A stretch of 64,000 bases of DNA from Paenibacillus radicis (ex Gao et al. 2016). GTDB taxonomy: Bacteria; Bacillota; Bacilli; Paenibacillales; Paenibacillaceae. Under the pieces are notes generated by a model that made no database searches, was not told the origin of the DNA, and worked only from the letters and a program-made list of their open reading frames with translations. This document shows, in pieces, positions 26,467-36,320 of this stretch; the stretch's first letter is position 1, and each line of letters begins with the position of its first letter. The translations under genes were made by a program, and so were the position numbers. The stretch spans positions 434,001 to 498,000 of the forward strand of contig NZ_BMHY01000001.1 of the NCBI RefSeq assembly GCF_014641555.1. Reading direction: 5' to 3'.

Positions 26467-28134
26467 ATGGAGAGGAAAATAGCGGCGGCGTGCGCGCGTA
26501 TGGCAGTTATGCTTATACTGACGAGTTTGCTGATCGTCGCTTGCAGCGGAGACTACAAGCAGAAATCCGTCGAAGGGCAAGGCGAAACAAAGCAGCAGCC
26601 CGTTCAAATCCGGGTGTTTGCGCATCAGAATAACGGGAGAGATCTGTCGGATAACGAATTCTCCAAGCATCTGGAGGAGAAGTTTAATGCAGCTTTTCAA
26701 TGGGAGGCCGTATCCTCCGAAGGTGCCAAAGAAAAGCGGCAAATCTCGCTTGCGAGCGGCAAATATCCTGACGCTTATATTTTAACGGCGTATGTCGACC
26801 AATTTTCCCAATTGGATGTGCTGCGCTACGGTCAACAGGGCGTATTTCTGCCGCTTAATGAGCTGATTGACCAATATGCTCCGCATATTAAGGAGGCGCT
26901 TGCGAACAATGCCCAGCTTCGGGCGTATTCTGTGGCGCCTGACGGCAATATTTACGGACTTGTCGGCTATAGCGAATGCTTTCATTGTTCTTATCCGAAC
27001 AAACTTTGGATTAATACAGAGTGGCTGGACCGGCTGCATTTGCCGATGCCGGAGACGACCGAGCAATTCAGAGAAGTGCTGCGGGCGTTCAAGACGAAGG
27101 ACCCCAACGGCAACGGCGTGCAGGATGAGGTGCCGCTCAGCGGTTCAATCGAGGAATTTGGCGTGCGGGTCATTCCGGTACTGATGAATGGCTATATTTA
27201 CGATGACGACAGAACGTATCTGACGCTTTACGAAGGCAAAGCCGACTTGGTGGCCGATAAGGAAGAATGGCGGGAGGGGCTGCGCTATATTAAATCTCTC
27301 TTTGATGAGGGACTTATTGATCCGGGGGCATTCACGCAAAGCGCTGATGCATTCCGGTCGATTGGCAACTCACCAGAAGAAGCTGTTCTTGGCGCGGGAG
27401 CGGCTATGCATCCCGATATATTCGTCGATACGGCATCTGATAATCCAAGGGGCAAAGCGTACAATCCGGTACCGCCGCTTATCGGCCCCTATGCTCAGAA
27501 TGCCGTCTATATTCAAGGCGGCATTACGCCGGGAGCGAAATTTGTCATTACGAATCATGCCAGCCCGGAAGCGCAAATTGCGTTAATTAAGATGGTTGAT
27601 TATATGTATACGCCGGAAGGTCAGGCTTTAGCCGAAGTAGGCCAGGAAGGTGTCGATTGGAGAAGACCGGCAGCCGGAGAGAAGGGGTTAGGCTCTAACG
27701 TTACGCCTCAATTCACCCGAATTCCGCAAGCAGAAGGGGAGCCGGCACGAAATACAGGCTGGTTCGGCATGGGGCATTTCTATATGCCAAGGGAATACAG
27801 GGATAGTTGGGTGCAAGGGCAGGATATTTATGCGCCTGACGGTTATGAGCGCAGGCTTTATGAAGCGACGCAGCTGTATGAAGGCAAAGAGCCGGATGAG
27901 CTGTATCCCTTATGGGAGGTATGGATCGATACGAAGGATGCGGATGAGGCCAGTACGCTGCAAGCCAACTTGAAGCATTATATCGACCAGTATGCCCTTC
28001 GGTTTATTACTGGCGATATGGATCTCGACCGGGAATGGGGCAATTATTTGGCCGGATTGAAGCAGGTCGGCTCGGAACGTTATGTGGCCATCATGCAGAA
28101 AGCGTATGATGGAAGGGAAGCAAATCGGAAATGA
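26467..28134 (+). CDS. Extracellular solute-binding lipoprotein, LplA type (copy A)
   Basis: 555-residue sugar-binding lipoprotein, with GGAGGG before the ATG. The lipobox is LIVAC (C26). Family marks include GAKEKRQISLASG, AFKTKDPNGNGVQDEVPLSG (a calcium-loop-like DPNGNG motif) and YTPEGQALAEVGQEGVDW. It is a paralogue of the protein at 30345, with long blocks conserved in order (YSECFHCSYPNK here, YSQCFHCSYPNK there). It probably binds a plant oligosaccharide for the permeases at 28394 and 29333. Confidence 0.93.
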   Translation: MERKIAAACARMAVMLILTSLLIVACSGDYKQKSVEGQGETKQQPVQIRVFAHQNNGRDLSDNEFSKHLEEKFNAAFQWEAVSSEGAKEKRQISLASGKYPDAYILTAYVDQFSQLDVLRYGQQGVFLPLNELIDQYAPHIKEALANNAQLRAYSVAPDGNIYGLVGYSECFHCSYPNKLWINTEWLDRLHLPMPETTEQFREVLRAFKTKDPNGNGVQDEVPLSGSIEEFGVRVIPVLMNGYIYDDDRTYLTLYEGKADLVADKEEWREGLRYIKSLFDEGLIDPGAFTQSADAFRSIGNSPEEAVLGAGAAMHPDIFVDTASDNPRGKAYNPVPPLIGPYAQNAVYIQGGITPGAKFVITNHASPEAQIALIKMVDYMYTPEGQALAEVGQEGVDWRRPAAGEKGLGSNVTPQFTRIPQAEGEPARNTGWFGMGHFYMPREYRDSWVQGQDIYAPDGYERRLYEATQLYEGKEPDELYPLWEVWIDTKDADEASTLQANLKHYIDQYALRFITGDMDLDREWGNYLAGLKQVGSERYVAIMQKAYDGREANRK

Positions 28135-28168
28135 AGTGCTGCTGTGAATAGGAAGCAGACTGAGGAAG

Positions 28169-28196
28169 AAGGCGTGCCGAATCGGCACGCCTTTTC
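28169..28196 (+). terminator. Intrinsic terminator after binding protein copy A
   Basis: AAGGCGTGCCGA at 28169-28180 is complementary to TCGGCACGCCTT at 28182-28193, followed by TTTTC. It separates copy A from the permeases. Confidence 0.75.
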
Positions 28197-28347
28197 TGTA
28201 TGCCTGCAAGGGCGGGCTTTCCCGGTTGTACCCCTGATAAATGGCCACTCTGGCGGACATTTGCACCGTACAAATGGGGAGAAATGTACGCCAAATTGCC
28301 CAATTGTACCTTCCTAACAGGCTGTCAGGCCACTAATATGACGATAT

Positions 28348-28361
28348 AGAAAGCGCTGTCA
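28348..28361 (+). promoter_or_regulatory. Probable cre (CcpA) site before the permease operon
   Basis: AGAAAGCGCTGTCA differs at one position from the cre consensus TGWNANCGNTNWCA and lies 33 bases before the permease start, suggesting carbon catabolite control. Confidence 0.55.
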
Positions 28362-28393
28362 TTACGAGAGGCGATCAACAAGGAGGAATGGAC

Positions 28394-29317
28394 GTGGAAG
28401 CCTCAACAAGAAGGATAGGGGCAGTAAAGAGCTTCAAGAAGCATTGGCAGCTGTATTTAATTCTGATACCGCCAATGGTGTTTTTCGCTATCTTTAAATA
28501 CTATCCCATGGCGAACATGGTGCTGGCTTTTAAAGATTACAACGTAACGAAGGGAATTTGGGGGAGCGAGTGGGTTGGCTTCAAGCACTTTGAATTGTTT
28601 TTCAACAATCCGGTCTTCTGGGATCTGTTAAGCAATACGCTGATGCTCAGCTTATATTTGCTGGCTGTCGTTTTCCCGCTTCCGATCATCCTCGCGTTAA
28701 TGCTCAATGAGGTGCGGAGCAGAAAGTTCAAGAAGCTTGTGCAAATGGTCACTTTCGCACCGTACTTCATCTCTACGGTCGTTATGGTATCGATTATTAT
28801 GCTGTTTCTGTCGCCGCGACTGGGCTTCGCAAACATTTTATTGAATAGTCTAGGCTTCGATTCGGTTAATTTCCTTGGGGAGCCTTCGATGTTCCGCTCT
28901 ATCTATGTATGGACGGATTTATGGCAAATGGCGGGCTATTCGTCGGTTATATATCTGGCTGCACTGGCAGGAGTCGATCCGTCACTCTATGAGGCTGCCA
29001 AAGTGGATGGTGCATCGCGGCTTCAAAAAATACGCAACATCGATCTGCCAAGCATCATGCCGACACTTGTCGTTATTCTCATCCTTACAGTCGGCAACGT
29101 TATGGCACTCAGCTTCGAGAAGGTGTATTTGCTGCAAAACGACCTGAACCGTGTATCGTCGGAGGTTATCGCAACTTATGTGTACAAGGTTGGTCTCTTG
29201 AATGCAAATTACAGCTTCGCAACGGCAGTCGGAATGTTCAATTCGGTCATTAACCTTATTTTGCTGGTGATGGTCAACGGCCTCGCTAAGCGGATTTCGA
29301 AAAATAGTATTTGGTAA
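28394..29317 (+). CDS. Sugar ABC transporter permease, LplB type
   Basis: 307-residue permease. GTG 28394 is chosen because AAGGAGGA lies 6 bases upstream; the ATG at 28388 touches that site. Six helices are predicted, beginning WQLYLILIPPMVFFAIF. The EAA loop reads YEAAKVDGASRLQKIRNI. It forms an importer with the permease at 29333 and the binding proteins on either side; no ATPase is encoded in the cluster. Confidence 0.92.
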   Translation: MEASTRRIGAVKSFKKHWQLYLILIPPMVFFAIFKYYPMANMVLAFKDYNVTKGIWGSEWVGFKHFELFFNNPVFWDLLSNTLMLSLYLLAVVFPLPIILALMLNEVRSRKFKKLVQMVTFAPYFISTVVMVSIIMLFLSPRLGFANILLNSLGFDSVNFLGEPSMFRSIYVWTDLWQMAGYSSVIYLAALAGVDPSLYEAAKVDGASRLQKIRNIDLPSIMPTLVVILILTVGNVMALSFEKVYLLQNDLNRVSSEVIATYVYKVGLLNANYSFATAVGMFNSVINLILLVMVNGLAKRISKNSIW

Positions 29318-29332
29318 AGAGGGAGTGTGCAT

Positions 29333-30229
29333 ATGGCTTCAGCGAGCAGAGCAATCAAGGAATCCAAAGGTGATCGAATAGTAATGGCCGTTATTTATGC
29401 CATTCTGAGCATCGTATTAATCGTTGTTCTATATCCGCTGCTGTTTGTAGTCAGCAGTTCTATCAGCAGCCCGGCTGCGGTTTCTTCCGGTCAGGTGTGG
29501 CTCTGGCCCGTCGACATTTCCTTCAAGGGTTATGAGACGCTGTTTAAGACGCCGCTCGTTCTTCGGGGATACGGCAATTCATTGCTTTACACGGCTGCTG
29601 GCACGTTCGTTAGCGTGATGCTGACAGTTATGGTTGCGTATCCATTGTCCCGCAAGACGATATTCGGACGCAACGCGATAATGATGATTATTACATTCAC
29701 GATGGTATTCTCCGGCGGTTTGATCCCCACTTATATGGTCGTGAGAGAGATGGGCCTGATCGATACAAGATGGGCGCTTATTATTCCGAACGCTATCTGG
29801 GTGTGGCAAGTCATTATCGCAAGATCGTTTTTCCATAGCTCCATTCCGGAGGAGCTGATGGAAGCAGCCGAGATTGACGGCTGCAGCGATATCCGGTTCA
29901 TTTGGAGCATCGTGCTGCCTCTGTCCAAGCCGGTGCTGGCCGTATTGGTACTGATGTACGCCGTAGGTCAATGGAATGCTTACTTCGATGCTTTGATCTA
30001 TTTGAAGGACGCGAAGCTGTTCCCGCTCCAACTGGTGCTTAGAAGCATCATCATTCAGAATAACAGTTCCAACATTACAGATGCCCTGAAGCAAGTAGAG
30101 CGTCAGCAGCTGGCTGAGCTGTTGAAATATTCGCTGATCGTGATCGCGACTTTGCCTGTTCTCGTTATTTATCCGTTCGTGCAGCGTCACTTCGTGCAAG
30201 GGCTGCTGGTCGGCTCTGTGAAGGGATAA
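29333..30229 (+). CDS. Sugar ABC transporter permease, YtcP/LplC type
   Basis: 298-residue permease starting at ATG 29333, 8 bases after GAGGGA; a GTG two codons earlier is possible. Six helices are predicted; the coupling loop reads MEAAEIDGCSDIRFIWSI. The C-terminus RHFVQGLLVGSVKG is typical of the family. It follows the LplB-type subunit by 15 bases. Confidence 0.92.
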   Translation: MASASRAIKESKGDRIVMAVIYAILSIVLIVVLYPLLFVVSSSISSPAAVSSGQVWLWPVDISFKGYETLFKTPLVLRGYGNSLLYTAAGTFVSVMLTVMVAYPLSRKTIFGRNAIMMIITFTMVFSGGLIPTYMVVREMGLIDTRWALIIPNAIWVWQVIIARSFFHSSIPEELMEAAEIDGCSDIRFIWSIVLPLSKPVLAVLVLMYAVGQWNAYFDALIYLKDAKLFPLQLVLRSIIIQNNSSNITDALKQVERQQLAELLKYSLIVIATLPVLVIYPFVQRHFVQGLLVGSVKG

Positions 30230-30344
30230 GGTTGAAGAAACGAAAAACGGATGGTCATTCATTGGAAGGAGTGATGCCGATAGCAGGTGATTCCGGCATG
30301 AAGGAAATCGAACAACCGAACCATTAAAAAGGGAGCGATCGACA

Positions 30345-32009
30345 TTGAAAAAGAACATCGCAAGTCTATTGGTACTCGTCTTGTCCATCACCTTAGTTCT
30401 GGCAGCATGCTCGTCGGGCAATGACAAAAGCAATCCCGGCAATACGCCGGCGGGGGAAGGCAACTCGTCTGAAGCTGCCAAGCCGGTTCAAGTTAGCGTC
30501 TTTGCGGTTCAAGAGCCTAACATGGATTGGGCAACGAATAAATTTACGCAATTCGCGGAAGGCAAATTCAACATCAAATTCAAATGGGAAACGACTCCGC
30601 CGGATGGCGCCAAAGAAAAACGTCAAATTTCATTGGCGAGCGGCGATTATCCTGACGTGTACATGCTGACGCATTACATTGATCAATTCTCGCAAGCGGA
30701 TATCGTGAAGTTTGGCCAACAAGGCGTACTGATTCCGCTTAACGACCTGATCGATGAATATGCCCCTAATATTAAGGCGGCACTGGAAGCAAAACCGGAT
30801 TTGAAAGCGCTCACGACTGCGCCGGACGGCAAAATTTACGGTCTGACTGCTTATTCGCAATGTTTCCACTGTTCGTATCCGAATAAAATGTGGGTTAACA
30901 CGAAATGGCTTGAAAAGCTGAACATGGAAATGCCGAAAACAACGGATGAATTCAAAGAAATGCTGAAAGCGTTCAAAACGAAAGATCCAAACGGCAATGG
31001 CAAAGCAGACGAAGTACCGCTCAGCGGTTCGATCGAAGATTTCGGCGTACGGATCATTCCGTACTTGATGAATGCGTTCGTGTATGACGACGACCGCAAC
31101 CATCTGCGTCTGAACAACGGCAAAGTAGAATCCTCGGCGGTTACAGAAGAATGGAAACAAGGTCTGGCGTACATTAAATCGTTGTACGACGAAGGCTTGA
31201 TCGATCCAGGCGCCTTTACACAAAACGCCGAAGCGTTCAAAAAAATCGGCGAAAACGGCGACGTTCAATTGCTTGGCGCAGGCGCAGGCATGCACCCTGC
31301 TATCTTCATCAACATCGATGGAGGCAACAAAAACTCGAAGGATTACAACCCGCTTCCTCCGCTGACAGGACCTGGCGGCGTGGCGCTTGCGACACATGAC
31401 GGCGGCGGCGTAAACCCGGGCGCGAAATTCGCAATTACGAATAAAGCAAGCAAGGAAGCGCAAATTGCATTGATTAAATTGGTTGATTATATGTACACGC
31501 CTGAGGGCCAAACAAACGGCGCCAGCGGTATGGAAGGCATTGACTGGAGAAAGCCGAAAGAAGGCGAAGTCGCGCTTGGCGAAGGCGTAACGCCGATGGT
31601 TGCTCCAATTCCTGCGGTTGAAGGCGAAGCTCCGCGCAATGCGGGCTGGAGCGGCATGGGTCACTACTACATGCCGAAAGAGTACCGCGACAGCTGGGTG
31701 CAAGGAACGGATATCTATGATTCCGCAAACTACGAGCGCAGATTGTACCAAGCCACTTTGCTCTATCAAGGACATGAGCCGAAAGAGCTGTTCCCGCTCT
31801 GGGCACTTTGGGTAGATGCGGCTGATATGGATGAATCCAGCATTCTGCAAACGAACATCCGCTCTTACATCGATCAAAGCTCGCTGCAGTTCATTACCGG
31901 CAACAAGAGCCTGGACAAAGACTGGGACGCTTACATTAAAGGGCTTGAGAGCTTGAAGCTGAACCGTTACCTTGAAATTCTGCAAAAAGCATACGATGCA
32001 TCCTTCTAA
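30345..32009 (+). CDS. Extracellular solute-binding lipoprotein, LplA type (copy B)
   Basis: 554-residue lipoprotein starting at TTG 30345 with GGGAG upstream. Lipobox LAAC gives C22. It shares extended blocks with copy A at 26467 (GAKEKRQISLASG, DPNGNGKADEVPLSGS, YMPKEYRDSWVQG), so the two are paralogues flanking one permease pair. Copy B has a more regular, alanine- and lysine-rich codon pattern typical of highly expressed genes. It may be the main binder, with copy A specialised for a related ligand. Confidence 0.93.
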   Translation: MKKNIASLLVLVLSITLVLAACSSGNDKSNPGNTPAGEGNSSEAAKPVQVSVFAVQEPNMDWATNKFTQFAEGKFNIKFKWETTPPDGAKEKRQISLASGDYPDVYMLTHYIDQFSQADIVKFGQQGVLIPLNDLIDEYAPNIKAALEAKPDLKALTTAPDGKIYGLTAYSQCFHCSYPNKMWVNTKWLEKLNMEMPKTTDEFKEMLKAFKTKDPNGNGKADEVPLSGSIEDFGVRIIPYLMNAFVYDDDRNHLRLNNGKVESSAVTEEWKQGLAYIKSLYDEGLIDPGAFTQNAEAFKKIGENGDVQLLGAGAGMHPAIFINIDGGNKNSKDYNPLPPLTGPGGVALATHDGGGVNPGAKFAITNKASKEAQIALIKLVDYMYTPEGQTNGASGMEGIDWRKPKEGEVALGEGVTPMVAPIPAVEGEAPRNAGWSGMGHYYMPKEYRDSWVQGTDIYDSANYERRLYQATLLYQGHEPKELFPLWALWVDAADMDESSILQTNIRSYIDQSSLQFITGNKSLDKDWDAYIKGLESLKLNRYLEILQKAYDASF

Positions 32010-32028
32010 ACGACTAACCGACTAACGC

Positions 32029-32066
32029 AACAGGCGCTCATTGAAAAATAGGGCGCCTGTTCTTTA
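32029..32066 (+). terminator. Terminator-like hairpin after binding protein copy B
   Basis: AACAGGCGC at 32029-32037 pairs perfectly with GCGCCTGTT at 32053-32061, followed by a T-rich CTTTATTT. Confidence 0.6.
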
Positions 32067-32093
32067 TTTCAAATGTCAAAGGAGATGAATGAT

Positions 32094-35000
32094 GTGAGAG
32101 AAAGGTCGATACTTAAGGCAGGCAGAAACCGGTTGTTGGCATTAGTTTTTGTAATGATAGTTGCACAATTAGGGATATTGGTTCCAGCTCCAGCAACGGT
32201 ACAAGCAGCAGACAATGGTCTGGGGGCCAAGCCGTATATGGGGTGGAGCAGCTACAGCCTGCAGGTATATACGGGCCAGAATCATTGGATAAGCGCCGCG
32301 ACAATTAAGGCGCAATCCGATGCGATGCACACCACTCTGCAGCCTTACGGCTATGAATATATCAACATTGATGCAGGCTGGAACGGGGATATGGACGGCT
32401 ATGGAAGACCGATTCCGAGCACGGTGCATTACCCGAACGGTTTCCAGGAAGTCATTGATTACGTACACAACAATGGGCAAAAGATTGGCATCTACGGCAT
32501 CCCGGGCCTTTCTCCGAAAGCCTACGAAGATGATCTGCCGATCTACGGCGCACCGGGCTGCTCGATGAAAGACATCGCTGCCCAGCCTCTGAGATCCGGG
32601 GATTATTGGGGACTCGGCTATAAGATTGACTTCTCTAATCCTTGTGCGCAAAGCTATATCGATTCCATTGCCGATTTATACGGAGAATGGGGCATCGATT
32701 TCCTGAAGTTTGACAGCGTGACGCCAGGCTCGGGCATTTCCGATCTGTCTCAGGATGCGCGTGATGACGTAGCGGCATGGTCGCAAGCGTTGGCCGAGCA
32801 TAACATTTGGCTGGAGCTTTCATGGGCGTTGGACATCAACTACGCGGACTACTGGAAAGAATATGCCAACGGATGGCGTGTAGACTGGGATATTGAATGC
32901 TATTGCGAGGAAGGGCTGACGACGTGGAGCAGTATTGCCCGGTTGTTCCAGAAGCAGGAGCAATGGTGGCGTCATGGCGGTCCGGGCGGCTGGAATGACT
33001 TCGATTCGATGAATATCGGCAACGGCGCAATGGACGGCATTACGCAGGACGAGCGCCGCTCCGCAATGACGCTGTGGGCGATGTCAGCCGCACCGCTCTA
33101 TATCGGCAATGATATGACCAACTTGGACAGCTTTGGCATCGGACTGCTTACGAATGAAGAAGTAATCGCGGTTAATCAGGCGGGCCGGCCGGTACGTCCG
33201 CTATCTACGGAAACGCCGCAGCAGGTCTGGTATGCCAACAACGGCGATGGCAGCTTCACGGTCGCTTTGTTCAATCTTGGAGACAGCGCAGCGACGGTAA
33301 ATGTAAACTGGAACGAGCTTGGCATCGATGGATCGGCCTCTGTCCGCGATCTGTGGAGCCACAGCGATTTGGGCGTATTCAATAGCGGCTTCAGCTCTGT
33401 CAATCTGGCTTCACATGCTTCGCGTCTGCTGAAGGTGTATCCGAAGGGCGGAACGGTTTCGTCCAATGATGATGACCATGGCTTCAAGTACACAGGAAGC
33501 TGGAGCCGAAACGGAGGCGTGGAGGAAACAGGCGGTACGCAAAACCTGGTTGTTAATGTAAGCGATTCCACTGTGCAGAACAGCTCGGTTTATCCAGCTG
33601 CAGCGGACTTCAACAAGAAAACGGCTGCGCAAGCGGACGTAACGGTTGATTTGACGCTTAACGGCAATACCTTGAGCGGAGTTGCGAACGGTACGGCATC
33701 GTTGATCAGCGGAACCGATTATACGGTATCTGGAACTCAGCTTACGATTAAGAAAGCTTATCTGGCTGGACTGCCAACAGGACAAGCCAAGCTGAAGTTT
33801 ACGTTCAGCGCCGGCAATGCGCAATACGTGGATATTGACGTAAGCGATACGACAAATGGCGTGATCATTTCGTTGAATGATGACGATTCAGGCATCGTAT
33901 ATACAGGTGCGTGGCAGCGCAGCTGGAATCGCGGCTATGGCGACTATAAAGACGATGTTCACTACACCGAGGCAAACAACGATTATTTCCAATATGAATT
34001 TTGGGGAACCGGTATTTCGCTAGTGACCGAAAAAGATACTTCGCAGGGTGATATCGACGTCTATGTGGACGGTGTCTTCAAACAAACGGTCAGCACCCAT
34101 CATACAAGCCGTTTGGCAGGACAAACCGTCTATTCAATTTCCGGACTAACCGAAGGGCTTCATACCTTAAAGGCTGTGAAGAAATCTGGTACATTCATGC
34201 TGCTTGATCAGTTGAAGGTGACTTTGCCGGACTACATCATCCCGGCGGCTGGAACGTTTAACAAAAAGACTGCAGCACAAGCCGATGTGAAGACGACACT
34301 GACGCAGGGCGGACCTGCATTAACCGGAATCAGCAACGGCAGCGCAGCGCTTTCTTCCGGTACCGACTATACCGTATCCGGCAAAACAGTGACGATTAAG
34401 AAGGAGTATTTGGCTTCTCAACCGGCAGGAAAGACACGGTTAACCTTCTCCTTCGCAGGCGGCGCCAAACAGACGCTGTCGATCGATGTAATCGGCGTAA
34501 CCGCTCAAACGGTATCGGTCAATGACAATGACAGCGGCATCGTGTATACCGGCAATTGGGGCTATAGCTGGAATCGCGGGCTTGGCGACTATAATGACGA
34601 TGTTCACTACACAGAAACGAATGGCGATTACTTTGAATACGCTTTCTCAGGAACGGGTATTGATCTCATAACCGAGAAGGATGTCTCACAAGGCGATATC
34701 GACATTTATCTGGACGGTGTATTTAAGCAAACGGTCAGCACGTATAATGCGACCCGTCTGGCAGGTGTTAACGTGTACAGTGCGACTGGTCTGGCAGACG
34801 GACCACATACGTTAAAGGTTGTGAAGAAATCCGGAACCTTCATGCTTCTTGACCGGTTAATTGTAACGGGAACACCGGCGGTTCAGAACAGCAGTCTGAG
34901 TCCGAGTGCGGTCAGCTTTGATAAGAATGCATCGTCACAGGCAGACATCTCAATTACTTTAACGATGAATGGAAATGACTGGAGCGGTCTATTCAACGGC

Positions 35001-36068
35001 ACCGTTCAACTGGCGGAGGGCACTGACTATACTCGTGCGGGCAATGTGATTACGCTCAGCAAAAACTATCTGGCTTCGCTGCCGGAAGGCATGGCCAGCT
35101 TGACGTTCGCCTTTACGGGCGGAGCGGAGCAAAAGCTTACGGTTGCGGTGAGAGACACTTCAAGAGGACGTTTTGTACCGATCAACAATGACGAGCCAGG
35201 CATTGTATATATGGGAGGCTGGCAAAACAGCCGCAACAGAGGCATCGGAGATTACAAAGACGACGCTCAATATACGGAAGCTAACGGCGATTACTTCGAA
35301 TATACGTTCAAAGGGATCGGCATTGAGCTCGTAACGGAGAAGGATATGTCCCAAGGCGATATCGATATTTATATCGATGGCGTATTTCAGCAAACGGTCA
35401 GCACGCAAAGCTCTAATCGGCTCGTACAGCAAGCGGTTTTCGTTGCAGCTGGGCTTACCGACGGCACGCATACATTGAAAGCGGTGAAGAAATCGGGTCA
35501 ATATATGCTGCTGGATCAATTGCGGATTCAGCAATCTAATTTATTTGGTCCGGATACGGCTAGCTTCGATAAGAAGCCGGGTCAGCAAGCCGATGTGACA
35601 GTGACACTGGCTACCGATATTGATAATTTGATTGGTGTTAAAAATGGCGCTGCGGCGCTAACGGCTGGCACAGATTATACGGTTGCTGGCAATCAGCTCA
35701 CGGTGAAAAAAGAGTATCTGGCTGCTCAGCCTAAAGGAGTTACAAGTCTGGCTATTTCGTTCCGGGGTGATTATTTCAAAGATGTTCATCAAACGACAGT
35801 GAACGGTGATGCTTTCGAGTACACCTTTACTGGAACAGGTGCTGAGCTGATCGGACCTAAAGGGCCTGATCAAGGCGAAATCGATATTTATGTGGACGGT
35901 GTATTTGTACAAACCGTCAACGCTTATCATGCAACCAGACAGACGGGGCAAACGCTTTATAGTATAACCGGCCTAGCGAACGGTCTGCATACGATTAAAG
36001 GCGTCAAAAAAACCGGCAGCCGCATGCTGGTGGATCAAGTACGGTATACCGTTCCAACGACACCTTAA
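32094..36068 (+). CDS. Secreted GH27 alpha-galactosidase-like enzyme with repeated C-terminal modules
   Basis: 1324-residue exported glycosidase. GTG 32094 lies 8 bases after AAAGGAGA; ATG 32085 and 32073 are alternatives. A signal peptide ends near VQA/ADNG (about residue 41). The GH27 barrel (about 45-430) has PYMGWSSY, the nucleophile Asp in FLKFDSV (D207) and the acid/base Asp in WRVDWDIE (D266). Four X2-like modules (FNKKTAAQADV type, each ending ...TDYTVSG..TIKKEYL) alternate with a second beta-type module (GIVYTG, DVHYTE, DIDVYVDGVFKQTV). The last pair is fused and shortened. Members act on alpha-galactosides, beta-arabinopyranosides or isomaltodextran; substrate is undecided. Confidence 0.9.
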   Translation: MRERSILKAGRNRLLALVFVMIVAQLGILVPAPATVQAADNGLGAKPYMGWSSYSLQVYTGQNHWISAATIKAQSDAMHTTLQPYGYEYINIDAGWNGDMDGYGRPIPSTVHYPNGFQEVIDYVHNNGQKIGIYGIPGLSPKAYEDDLPIYGAPGCSMKDIAAQPLRSGDYWGLGYKIDFSNPCAQSYIDSIADLYGEWGIDFLKFDSVTPGSGISDLSQDARDDVAAWSQALAEHNIWLELSWALDINYADYWKEYANGWRVDWDIECYCEEGLTTWSSIARLFQKQEQWWRHGGPGGWNDFDSMNIGNGAMDGITQDERRSAMTLWAMSAAPLYIGNDMTNLDSFGIGLLTNEEVIAVNQAGRPVRPLSTETPQQVWYANNGDGSFTVALFNLGDSAATVNVNWNELGIDGSASVRDLWSHSDLGVFNSGFSSVNLASHASRLLKVYPKGGTVSSNDDDHGFKYTGSWSRNGGVEETGGTQNLVVNVSDSTVQNSSVYPAAADFNKKTAAQADVTVDLTLNGNTLSGVANGTASLISGTDYTVSGTQLTIKKAYLAGLPTGQAKLKFTFSAGNAQYVDIDVSDTTNGVIISLNDDDSGIVYTGAWQRSWNRGYGDYKDDVHYTEANNDYFQYEFWGTGISLVTEKDTSQGDIDVYVDGVFKQTVSTHHTSRLAGQTVYSISGLTEGLHTLKAVKKSGTFMLLDQLKVTLPDYIIPAAGTFNKKTAAQADVKTTLTQGGPALTGISNGSAALSSGTDYTVSGKTVTIKKEYLASQPAGKTRLTFSFAGGAKQTLSIDVIGVTAQTVSVNDNDSGIVYTGNWGYSWNRGLGDYNDDVHYTETNGDYFEYAFSGTGIDLITEKDVSQGDIDIYLDGVFKQTVSTYNATRLAGVNVYSATGLADGPHTLKVVKKSGTFMLLDRLIVTGTPAVQNSSLSPSAVSFDKNASSQADISITLTMNGNDWSGLFNGTVQLAEGTDYTRAGNVITLSKNYLASLPEGMASLTFAFTGGAEQKLTVAVRDTSRGRFVPINNDEPGIVYMGGWQNSRNRGIGDYKDDAQYTEANGDYFEYTFKGIGIELVTEKDMSQGDIDIYIDGVFQQTVSTQSSNRLVQQAVFVAAGLTDGTHTLKAVKKSGQYMLLDQLRIQQSNLFGPDTASFDKKPGQQADVTVTLATDIDNLIGVKNGAAALTAGTDYTVAGNQLTVKKEYLAAQPKGVTSLAISFRGDYFKDVHQTTVNGDAFEYTFTGTGAELIGPKGPDQGEIDIYVDGVFVQTVNAYHATRQTGQTLYSITGLANGLHTIKGVKKTGSRMLVDQVRYTVPTTP

Positions 36069-36170
36069 ATTTAATGGCAAAGCATCAGGAAGCGATCGGC
36101 AATTTCGAACTAGCTGCTGGAGAATTTGTCCGGCTGCTGCCCGCCTAATTGAACAATATGCACTATGAAG

Positions 36171-36210
36171 CCGCTAACCATGGGGTATCCTATGGCTAGC
36201 GGTTTTTTTT
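36171..36210 (+). terminator. Intrinsic terminator after the GH27 gene
   Basis: CCGCTAACCAT at 36171-36181 pairs with ATGGCTAGCGG at 36192-36202 (one mismatch), then eight T residues. Confidence 0.85.
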
Positions 36211-36320
36211 GCCGCATTTAGAACGAGGATATCAACCTGTAGGTGGACTCCCGAATGCAAGCTGGTCCGTTACAATCGGTTTGTGGCATTCAATCCTATA
36301 CAGAAAGAGGAATCGCAAAC

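Noticed and set aside
29579..30481. 300-codon minus-strand ORF
   Set aside because: Spans two plus-strand genes and their gap, with no ribosome site and atypical composition.
30630..31985. 451-codon minus-strand ORF opposite binding protein copy B
   Set aside because: Shadow of a strongly coded lipoprotein gene; no ribosome site and no family resemblance.
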